DNA of 39,576 nt, taken from NCBI GenBank assembly GCA_019237325.1, contig JAFAHI010000726.1:1-39576 (forward strand), in the 5' to 3' direction. The stretch comes from Verrucomicrobiota bacterium (GTDB taxonomy: Bacteria; Verrucomicrobiota; Verrucomicrobiia; Chthoniobacterales; JAFAMB01). Position numbers and translations under genes: made by a program. Shown here piece after piece: positions 33,727 through 39,576 of this stretch; the stretch's first letter is position 1; each line of letters starts with the position of its first letter. The notes below the pieces were generated by a model, which ran no database searches, was not told where the DNA came from, and saw only the letters and a list, made by a program, of their open reading frames with translations.

Positions 33727-34001
33727 GCCGCGTAGCGGCGACATATTTGCAGCTCAGGGCGATTCTTCGAGCCCTGGGTATGGCGTTTCAGAAACGCGTT
33801 AGCGCTAAAGGCGCGCGAGAGTCGGGAATCGGATGCAATTCGCAATCGTTTTGTATGGCGCGCCTTTACAATCCTCTCTTACGCCCCTTCAGGGCTAAAA
33901 TCATTTCTATTAGCTACCCAGGGCTCGCAGACTCACCCTGGGCTATAAATATTTCACCGCTACGCGGTTAGGTCGGCCTCGCAAGCGAGGCAGCGCTCCA
34001 A
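33727..34001. repeat. long foldback repeat element, copy 5
   Basis: CCGCGTAGCGG at 33728-33738 and CCGCTACGCGG at 33957-33967 share a centre near 33848 with AGCGCTAAAGGCGCG at about 33801 and its inverse CCCCTTCAGGGCT at about 33884. GCCCTGGGT and CCCAGGGCTCGCAGACTC arms lie between. The right outer hairpin repeat is at 33972-34001; the left one is missing. Confidence 0.88.
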
Positions 34002-34012
34002 GGGTTGCGCCC

Positions 34013-34110
34013 CTCACGTCTCACGTCTCACCTCTCACCTCTCACCTCTCACGTCTCACCTCTCACCTCTCACGTCTCACCTCTCACGTCTCACCTCTCA
34101 CGTCTCACGC
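34013..34110. repeat. tandem heptamer array, 14 units of CTCACST
   Basis: Fourteen consecutive 7-base units, each CTCACGT or CTCACCT, in irregular order; the last lacks its final T. It lies between a foldback element and the hairpin downstream of the outer-membrane protein gene. The same unit is found in shorter runs elsewhere, for example 13796-13812 and 27630-27652. It is not a CRISPR array: there are no spacers. Confidence 0.93.
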
Positions 34111-34121
34111 GAAGCACAGCC

Positions 34122-34148
34122 AGGGAGAGCCCAGCTTGCGCTCTCCCT
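34122..34148 (-). terminator. hairpin downstream of the outer-membrane protein gene
   Basis: AGGGAGAGC at 34122-34130 pairs with GCTCTCCCT at 34140-34148, a 9-bp stem with a 9-base loop, 30 bp past the stop at 34179. No T-run follows on the minus strand, so it may be a transcript-end stabiliser rather than an intrinsic terminator. Confidence 0.5.
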
Positions 34149-34178
34149 GCAAGTGTTGTCTCTTAACTTCCTGGCCGG

Positions 34179-34805
34179 TTAGAACGCGAAGCGTGTGCCC
34201 CAGTTAATCTGGACCGCATTGTTATGCGAACCGTCGATCAGCTCGTAGCCGGCCTCGGTGAAGAGTCCAACCCGCGGGGTGAAACGGTACTCGAGTCCGC
34301 CACCGAAATTACCTAGAACCTTGCTGTCGGTTCGCAGGTTACCAGATCGATTTGTTCCGTCGAGCCCACCGAGTAGCCCACCTATTCCAGCGAATCCATA
34401 CGGCGCCAGGTGAAAGTTGGGGATCACTAAGTCTAACGGATATCGCAGAACCGCATCGTAAGTGACAATGCCGGCGGTTTGATCTGCGCGGCTAATATTA
34501 AGCGCTGATCCTTGGAATCTGAAGCCAGCATATAGCAAGGGGAAATAGGCGACATCGAGACCGCCTCCCCAGCCGTGTTCACCGATCCCCAGATTCGAGA
34601 CATCTCCTACCCCCTTGTCGTAGCTGGCGAATATGCCGATATCCAACTCGTTAGCCCGGAAGAACGAGGTTGGCGGCGGCGCAGCTGGCGGAACAACTTC
34701 TTTGGAGCTGGTTTCAGTTGGTCCGGCCAACGAGATCGCGGTTTGTCCAAATAACGCAATCACAGCCGAGACAATGAGGGTTTTACTTTTAACAGTCCTT
34801 ATCAT
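34179..34805 (-). CDS. outer-membrane beta-barrel protein
   Basis: 208 residues. The signal peptide (VKSKTLIVSAVIALFGQTAI, cleaved after SLAG) is followed by a Pro/Ser segment and then alternating amphipathic strands (ELDIGIFASYDKGVG, GGLDVAYFPLLYAGFRF, LAPYGFAGIGGLLGG, GGGLEYRFTPRVGLFTEAGY), ending WGTRFAF with the C-terminal Phe that marks barrel insertion. It resembles the small OmpA/OmpW-like barrels; the exact family is not known. AAGGAT lies 12 bases upstream of the ATG. Two hairpins lie in the upstream leader. Confidence 0.85.
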   Translation of the reverse strand: MIRTVKSKTLIVSAVIALFGQTAISLAGPTETSSKEVVPPAAPPPTSFFRANELDIGIFASYDKGVGDVSNLGIGEHGWGGGLDVAYFPLLYAGFRFQGSALNISRADQTAGIVTYDAVLRYPLDLVIPNFHLAPYGFAGIGGLLGGLDGTNRSGNLRTDSKVLGNFGGGLEYRFTPRVGLFTEAGYELIDGSHNNAVQINWGTRFAF

Positions 34806-34830
34806 TTGTACTTATCCTTAGTTAAAGCAA

Positions 34831-34888
34831 GGCTCAGAGCCGCGGGGGGGCGGTCTGAGCCTCGATTGGAACCGTTGCCGAGCAACGG
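34831..34888 (-). promoter_or_regulatory. two leader hairpins upstream of the outer-membrane protein gene
   Basis: GGCTCAGA at 34831-34838 pairs with TCTGAGCC at 34854-34861, extended by inner CCG/CGG pairs around a G-rich (C-rich on the transcript) loop. CCGTTGC at 34872-34878 pairs with GCAACGG at 34882-34888. They lie 26-83 bases before the ATG, just upstream of the AAGGAT ribosome site, so they could affect transcript stability or translation. Confidence 0.5.
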
Positions 34889-35086
34889 CCAAAGCGCAAG
34901 GATCTTTTATTCATGCGGCTCGGAAAGGCATAAGCACGGTTCTTATCGACGGCGAACGAACAGAGCGAAAACTCACACAAAGGCACAAAGACACAGAAAA
35001 AATCTCACGCAAAGACGCAAAGCCGCAAAGGTAAAACGAAGTACGGAATAGCCTCAAAAAACGCAAGGAACGCGAAGACTAGACGG
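34889..35086. repeat. dispersed repeat phrases
   Basis: CTCACACAAAGGCACAAAGA, then ATCTCACGCAAAGACGCAAA and AACGCAAGGAACGCGAAGAC at 34970-35078. The last runs up to the stop of the SDR gene. No gene is visible. Confidence 0.65.
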
Positions 35087-35857
35087 CTATTGAATCGTAT
35101 ATCCTCCGTCGATCACCAGGTTTTCGCCGTTGATCATGGCTGCGGCGCCGCTCGCCAAAAATAGAGCGCACCCGGCGATTTCTTCCGGGTAAGCGAAGCG
35201 GCCGTTCGGAATTTTCTTTTTCATAGCTTCTCCGACTTCACCGGCCCAGGCTTTGCGTCCGAGCTCAGTCAGAACCACGGTTGGCGAGATCGCGTTAGTT
35301 TGAATATTGTAACGGGCCCATTCCAACGCGAGTACTTTGGTCATGCTGATAATTGCTGCTTTCCCGGCACAATAGGCAGCATGTTTATCGAGCGCGATGA
35401 CTCCGGCTTGTGACGCCAGGTTAACAATTCTCCCTCCACCGGTTTTTACCATCTCACGAGCGACCCGTTGAGCCAGGAAGAACGGCGCCCGCAGGTTTAC
35501 CGCCATCGTCTTGTCCCAATATTCTTCAGATAACGTCAATGCATCATCCAGCAGGACGATGCCGGCGTTGTTAACCAGAATGTCGATTCGACCGAACCGG
35601 TTGATGGCAGCTTCTACTACTCGTTCCCGATCGGCCGTGCTTGTCAGATCGGCAGTAACGGTCTCAACTCGGCTCGCATCCGGACATATTTCCTGTGCGA
35701 TTTTTGCGATGGCTGGATTGAGATCCGCTAAGACCAGTTTTGCTCCTTTTTCGGCAAACAGAGTCGAAATTGCACGGCCGATCCCCGCCGCGCCGCCTGT
35801 GATCAAGCTTACTTTATCAGTTAAACCGAACGATTTGTCGTAACCGTTGAAGTCCAT
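35087..35857 (-). CDS. short-chain dehydrogenase/reductase
   Basis: 256 residues from ATG 35857 (MDFNGYDKSFGLTDKVSLIT). TGGAAGIGRA binds the cofactor, NNAG follows, catalytic Ser is in NLASQAG and Tyr/Lys in AAYCAGKAA; the C-terminus has GENLVIDGGYTIQ. This is a typical SDR of the sorbose-reductase/gluconate-dehydrogenase kind. An in-frame ATG at 35905 would add 16 hydrophobic residues; neither start has a clear ribosome site. It has the same direction as the MutS-like genes but is separated from them by about 400 bp of repeats. Confidence 0.87.
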   Translation of the reverse strand: MDFNGYDKSFGLTDKVSLITGGAAGIGRAISTLFAEKGAKLVLADLNPAIAKIAQEICPDASRVETVTADLTSTADRERVVEAAINRFGRIDILVNNAGIVLLDDALTLSEEYWDKTMAVNLRAPFFLAQRVAREMVKTGGGRIVNLASQAGVIALDKHAAYCAGKAAIISMTKVLALEWARYNIQTNAISPTVVLTELGRKAWAGEVGEAMKKKIPNGRFAYPEEIAGCALFLASGAAAMINGENLVIDGGYTIQ

Positions 35858-35905
35858 GAGGGGAAGTAAAGGGAGGAGTTCGACGAGATCAAGGAGGACG
35901 ACCAC

Positions 35906-36013
35906 GAATGGACGCGAAAAGGAACCGCGAATGGACGCAGATTTACGCGGATAGATTCCGTGGAGCGCTGCCTCGCTTGCGAGGCCGATCGGGCGAACCG
36001 GCGAAGGGGCGAG
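35906..36013. repeat. dispersed repeats and one hairpin repeat (35959-35988)
   Basis: GAATGGACGCGAAAAGGAAC and CGCAGATTTACGCGGAT phrases, one ~30-base hairpin repeat at 35959-35988, then CGGGCGAACCGGCGAAGGGG, whose relative on the minus strand encodes the end of the first MutS-like protein. Confidence 0.75.
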
Positions 36014-36274
36014 GTCCCGTAGGGACTAAATGAAGGCGGCCTGGCAATTTATTGCCAGGAATGGGCCAAGAAAAAGCGCGCGTCCCGTAGGGTACGGTGT
36101 GATTCGCGTCCCCGAATTCAACGACTACTCAAACGACGCACGCATGCACCGCGATCTTGTGCTGGTCAATCAGGATGCCAATCCATCATACCGTACCCTA
36201 ACGGGACGCGTCGCGTTGTGTGAATCTCTCAGGCAATAAATTGCCTGGCCACTTTCATTTAGCCCCTACGAGAC
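36014..36274. repeat. GGCAATTTATTGCC-cored foldback element
   Basis: The outer arms are GTCCCGTAGGGACTAAATGA at 36014 and its inverse TCATTTAGCCCCTACGAGAC ending at 36274. Next are the hairpin CCTGGCAATTTATTGCCAGG at 36040-36059 against CAGGCAATAAATTGCCTGGC near 36231, then CGTCCCGTAGGGTACGGT near 36083 with its inverse ACCGTACCCTAACGGGACG near 36190. It carries no transposase. Its right arm supplies the final four codons and stop of the MutS-like gene. Confidence 0.88.
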
Positions 36275-37839
36275 ATCGCCGTTTCGCCCACTCGCCCATT
36301 CGCCGTTTCGTCCCCATTCCGTTCCACCGCATTATCTGGGGCCGACGTTTCACTGAAAATTCGATTATAGAGATCTTCGCCGTAACTGGTGCGTAGAGGC
36401 TCGGCTTGGACCAGCTTAAAGGTACGAGTGCCGTCTTCTTTTCTTTCCGCTCGTAAGAAGGTGACATTGTCCCATTCGCGGCCGTGGAATCCCGAGGTGA
36501 ACGTATATTGGTGGGATACAAAAAAGAGCTTAATTCGTCTCTCCAATAGTGCGCACACGATCTGGCGGGCTATCTCAGAACCTTCGCGCTCGTTGGTGGC
36601 AGCAAATGATTCGTTGAATAACAACAGCGAGTTAGGCGACAAATGATCCACGACCTCGCTCATTCGCTGGAGCTCTTCATCGAATTTACCGCTCCGCATA
36701 GTTTCATCTTCTTCCCGGCGGTAATGCGTCAGTAAGTTCGGACAGATGTTAGCTGTGAATGACGTCGCTCCTACGAACATCCCGGATTGCATCATGAGTT
36801 GCCCGAGACCGATACTGCGCAGAAAAGTCGATTTACCTCCGCCGTTGGCTCCCGTGATAATAACTAGTTCCTTATATTCCGCCTTGAAATCGTTGCCGAT
36901 TACTTTAGGTCGGACGCTGAGCGCCAGACCGACATCGTATAGTTCATTAAAAGTATGCTCGCGTTCGTCGGCTTTAACCGGCACCGGAAAACAAACCGGT
37001 TCTTTCTTTTCGGTCAGGACTTGGTGCAGGTTCAAAGAACCGACATAGAACGCCAGCTCGGTCCGCAGCGTCTTAAAAAAGCTCAGGATATAGTCAGCAG
37101 ACTGACCAAGGACCGTGGCGGTTTGAGTAATCCCTTTTTCGTTGTATTCACCTAAGGCTTTAGCGCCACGTTGATCCCGAGGGTGCAACCGGAAGGTGAA
37201 CCCCGGCTGCTTGTCGAGACCGAACAATCGTTGGAACCGGGTCCGTTTAACAGGCGATTTCTGAAGGATATAATCGGTTCCCCGATTGCCCTCGCCTAAC
37301 TTAGCGGTAATCAAAGTGCCATCGACGAATCTCAAGTCCTTCAGATGGTTCTGCACATCGTGAAGATATTCATCGGTTAGCTCACGCTTAAGGCGGGCAA
37401 ACAAATTACGGAAACCATCAGAATCGAATCCCTGCGTCTGTTTTTCAGCCAAGTGCCGCAGTTTTCTGAGCACATCCACTAGCATGTTGATGAGCTCGAG
37501 TGACCGGTTCAGTAGGCCGGTAGGATATTTACCGAAGAAAGCCCAATACCCTTTGTTTTCGCATTCCACTCCTTTAACCGCAATAGCGTAAAGCTCTCGC
37601 ACGATGGCCGGATGTTTTAGACAATCCTTTAGTACGCTTTGCCGGTACAGAATGGTGTCGACATCCGTAGCTAGACTCGCTAACACGACATCCCGGATCG
37701 CCGAAAACAAAAATTTGTCCCGGTTCGCCATCACCCCGAAAACGGTGTCTAACCCCAGGTCTTGAGCTAGCGCTCGCTCATTCCAGGGTAATGGCGGCGT
37801 CACGAAATTGTTTTCCGGATGCAGAAGACAAACCTTCAT
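36259..37839 (-). CDS. MutS-like ATPase lacking mismatch-recognition domain (second of pair)
   Basis: 526 residues. ITGANGGGKSTFLRSIG with Walker A at 330-337, DEELQRMSEVVDHL, LLFNESFAATNEREG (Walker B Glu410) and FFVSHQYTF are MutS ABC-type ATPase motifs; the first ~300 residues are helical, like the MutS core/lever. The N-terminal mismatch-binding domain with its Phe-x-Glu is absent, so it is not canonical MutS. The start overlaps the partner gene (ATGA at 37836-37839). The last ~20 residues (RNGDETANGRVGETAMSRRG) are encoded by repeats. Cytoplasmic; role unknown. Confidence 0.87.
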   Translation of the reverse strand: MKVCLLHPENNFVTPPLPWNERALAQDLGLDTVFGVMANRDKFLFSAIRDVVLASLATDVDTILYRQSVLKDCLKHPAIVRELYAIAVKGVECENKGYWAFFGKYPTGLLNRSLELINMLVDVLRKLRHLAEKQTQGFDSDGFRNLFARLKRELTDEYLHDVQNHLKDLRFVDGTLITAKLGEGNRGTDYILQKSPVKRTRFQRLFGLDKQPGFTFRLHPRDQRGAKALGEYNEKGITQTATVLGQSADYILSFFKTLRTELAFYVGSLNLHQVLTEKKEPVCFPVPVKADEREHTFNELYDVGLALSVRPKVIGNDFKAEYKELVIITGANGGGKSTFLRSIGLGQLMMQSGMFVGATSFTANICPNLLTHYRREEDETMRSGKFDEELQRMSEVVDHLSPNSLLLFNESFAATNEREGSEIARQIVCALLERRIKLFFVSHQYTFTSGFHGREWDNVTFLRAERKEDGTRTFKLVQAEPLRTSYGEDLYNRIFSETSAPDNAVERNGDETANGRVGETAMSRRG

Positions 37840-39374
37840 AAACTCAGGCGTTCCTTTATTCGATCGTAGGTGAGCCGATACTTTTCGGCGATGGTCAGCG
37901 CGTAGGCAACCCCTTCCGCCGGCTTGCGAAACACTTTAAACGTCCGTACCGAGGGATTGTCCGGAACCACCGTACTGACCATGCTCACCACCGTCTTCGA
38001 GTACGACGCCAGTTCGTCGACAAAAGTTACCCAAACACACAATGCATCGAGCTCGATGATCCTTTCCATCACGCGCTTGCTGAGAAACAATGCATCCTGC
38101 AACGCGGTCGAACTAAAAATCTCGTTCAGAATGATGATGCTGTTGGGCGTGGCCTTTTCCAAAATCTCATGTATCCGGACCACATCGTCCTGGAGCTTGC
38201 CCTGCAGGTTCGTCATGTACTCGTCCCGTTCATAGTGAGTCATAATGTAGTCGAACAAATGAATCTGGGCCGCCCTTCCGGGCACGAGAAAACCCATACC
38301 GGCTAGATACTGCGCCTGACCAAATTGACGGGAAAATGTGGTCTTACCGCCTTGGTTGGGACCCGTCACCACAAAAATGCGCTCGGGGTCTTTGAAATAA
38401 AAATCGTTACAAACGACGGCGTGCCCTTCGGTCACCAGTCTATAGGCTAGCGCAATGTCGAACCCGCCATCGCAATAAATCTCTTTCGAACCAGTTGTGA
38501 TCTTCGGGTAACAGAACCTCAACCCGGTGCGCCTGAAATTCTCGATGTAGTCGAGATAGGAGATATAAAACTGGCTCTCGCGCTCAAAAATCTGGATCGG
38601 CTTTTCTTCGTAGTTGGCGTATCGCGCACAATATTCGGTGAGACTGGCGAAGATCTCGGGATACAGCTGAGTAACGAACTCGAGCACTTTAGCCTCGACG
38701 ACGTTGAGGTGAGGCAAGCTCGGGAACTTATACTCGTATGCCTTCGGGGCGCCTTGTTTAAATCTTTCGAAGGTGCGTTCAATTTCTGCGCTATAATTCA
38801 GGCCCTCCTTATACTTAGTCACTTTGAAAGTGCCGGAACCCAGGATGAGCGTAGAATAGCGAATCGAGTCTAAATCGGTTTGCAGCTTTCTGGTTTCCGA
38901 CTCTAGCTTTCTAAACGAGCTCGACCCAACGTAAGCCGACAAGTAATCCCGGAACGCCGATAAGGCAGCCGAATTGAGTTTGGCTAACGCGAGATCGTGG
39001 GCCAGCTGATCGGTGCCGGCGCAAAAAACACCGACCGCGTCCAAAAACCATCGTTGTTTCTGTCTATCGTCGGTAACCTTGCCCGCCTGCGTCAGATATT
39101 CGCGCATTTTGGTCATCTCTTGCGCGAACGATTTCAGATTCTTGAGAAGCTCCTCGTCCTCCAGATCTCGAAGTACTTCGTGCCGGTAAGCAATGACGTC
39201 AGTGTCGGGCACGCAAGTGTAGAAAAGCGGTTTTAGATTATAGATCTCCTTTCCTGCGGTGATCGCTTCGATCACCTGGTGGAGGTTCATGTCTTTAAAA
39301 AACTCCGGAGCTTCAGCGGCCTCTCTCGCCTGCGGATCTTCCGCTCCGGGAAACAAAATGCTGTAAAACGTCAT
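37836..39374 (-). CDS. MutS-like ATPase lacking mismatch-recognition domain (first of pair)
   Basis: 512 residues. VTGPNQGGKTTFSRQFG with Walker A at 338-345 (Gln replaces the usual Met of MutS), RDEYMTNLQGKLQDDVVRIH, SIIILNEIFSSTALQDA (Walker B Glu418) and CVWVTFVDELASYS are the MutS ATPase motifs. Helical N-terminal half; no mismatch-binding domain. The four-base overlap with the next gene indicates coupled translation and suggests a heterodimer, since the two differ throughout. The ATG at 39374 has only a weak GAGA ribosome site. Confidence 0.87.
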   Translation of the reverse strand: MTFYSILFPGAEDPQAREAAEAPEFFKDMNLHQVIEAITAGKEIYNLKPLFYTCVPDTDVIAYRHEVLRDLEDEELLKNLKSFAQEMTKMREYLTQAGKVTDDRQKQRWFLDAVGVFCAGTDQLAHDLALAKLNSAALSAFRDYLSAYVGSSSFRKLESETRKLQTDLDSIRYSTLILGSGTFKVTKYKEGLNYSAEIERTFERFKQGAPKAYEYKFPSLPHLNVVEAKVLEFVTQLYPEIFASLTEYCARYANYEEKPIQIFERESQFYISYLDYIENFRRTGLRFCYPKITTGSKEIYCDGGFDIALAYRLVTEGHAVVCNDFYFKDPERIFVVTGPNQGGKTTFSRQFGQAQYLAGMGFLVPGRAAQIHLFDYIMTHYERDEYMTNLQGKLQDDVVRIHEILEKATPNSIIILNEIFSSTALQDALFLSKRVMERIIELDALCVWVTFVDELASYSKTVVSMVSTVVPDNPSVRTFKVFRKPAEGVAYALTIAEKYRLTYDRIKERLSL

Positions 39375-39576
39375 TCTCAGGAATCTCTATTAGCCCACAA
39401 TAGGTTCTACGAGATGGGCAAAAATCAAAAAAAGAAGGTTTGGCGTTTCGCGTTTGGCGTTCGGGGTTCGGCGTTAGCGCATCGACGAATGCGCGAACCC
39501 TGGAGCGCTGCCTCGCTTGCGAGGCCGATGAGCGGTCGGCACGATGGAGGGGAGCCGCTTTTAACCGGACCCCGTT
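39375..39576. repeat. low-complexity GGCGTTTCGCGTTTGGCGTT run and one hairpin repeat (39501-39529)
   Basis: Right edge of the window, upstream of the MutS-like pair. A G/C/T-rich run of GGCGTT/GGGGTTC phrases at about 39440-39478 is followed by one copy of the ~30-base hairpin repeat. No gene is visible. Confidence 0.7.

Noticed and set aside
33747-33971. 74-codon frame
   Set aside because: It lies within foldback element copy 5; a product of the palindrome arms.
34013-34110. Possible CRISPR array
   Set aside because: The 7-base units are contiguous with no spacers, and no cas genes are present.
36030-36239. 69-codon frame
   Set aside because: It is inside the GGCAATTTATTGCC element, with no transposase-like feature.

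Overview
The window looks like chromosome of a free-living, probably soil-dwelling Gram-negative bacterium with a large, repeat-rich genome. Intergenic gaps are packed with short dispersed repeats, there are exported cytochromes and an outer-membrane barrel, and several genes (DUF4331, di-heme cytochrome, UPF0158, split chromate transporter) fit Verrucomicrobiota, perhaps Chthoniobacterales. That placement is inference; no rRNA or universal marker gene is present. No tRNA, CRISPR array or intact insertion sequence was seen.

Layout. (1) Positions 1-8491, minus strand: a four-gene operon-like run of DUF4331 protein, TPR protein, a RoxA-like di-heme cytochrome with an EF-hand and a four-helix membrane insert, and a GMC flavin oxidoreductase fused to a patatin lipase domain that runs off the left edge. 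A redox and lipid function for the group is the main candidate for something new. (2) 8588-13546: metallophosphoesterase, small helical protein, L,D-transpeptidase, peptidoglycan-binding protein and a membrane protein. A palindromic site, TACGY-N6-RCGTA, occurs in both halves of the divergent 8491/8794 promoter region and again before the L,D-transpeptidase, suggesting one regulator. (3) 13838-15916, minus: translationally coupled phospholipase D-like protein and two half-size ChrA proteins. (4) 15917-20396: a decay zone with fragments of a TerC-family gene and of two sugar-phosphate isomerases, foldback repeats, small secreted proteins and an atypical putative DNA-associated protein. (5) 20397-31749: mostly enzymes (sulfite oxidase-like, sugar isomerase, MDR dehydrogenase, SDR, Old Yellow Enzyme, O-methyltransferase), a UPF0158-UPF0149 fusion, a protein with a cryptic His...SxGC motif, and a secreted cupin. 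(6) 31989-39374: TetR regulator divergent from an NAD-epimerase with tandem operators between them, an outer-membrane barrel, an SDR, and two overlapping MutS-like ATPase genes lacking the mismatch-recognition domain.

The gaps carry several repeat families: a ~30-base hairpin repeat (about 15 copies, both orientations); five ~250-340 bp concentric foldback elements; a GGCAATTTATTGCC-cored element; a separate ~290 bp palindrome; tandem 7-mer and 8-mer arrays; and degenerate phrases of the GCAGATTTACGCAGAT, GACGCAAAG and GCGAATGAACGCGAA type. Several genes end inside these repeats, so the repeats supply their last codons and stop. All calls come from reading the sequence without database searches.
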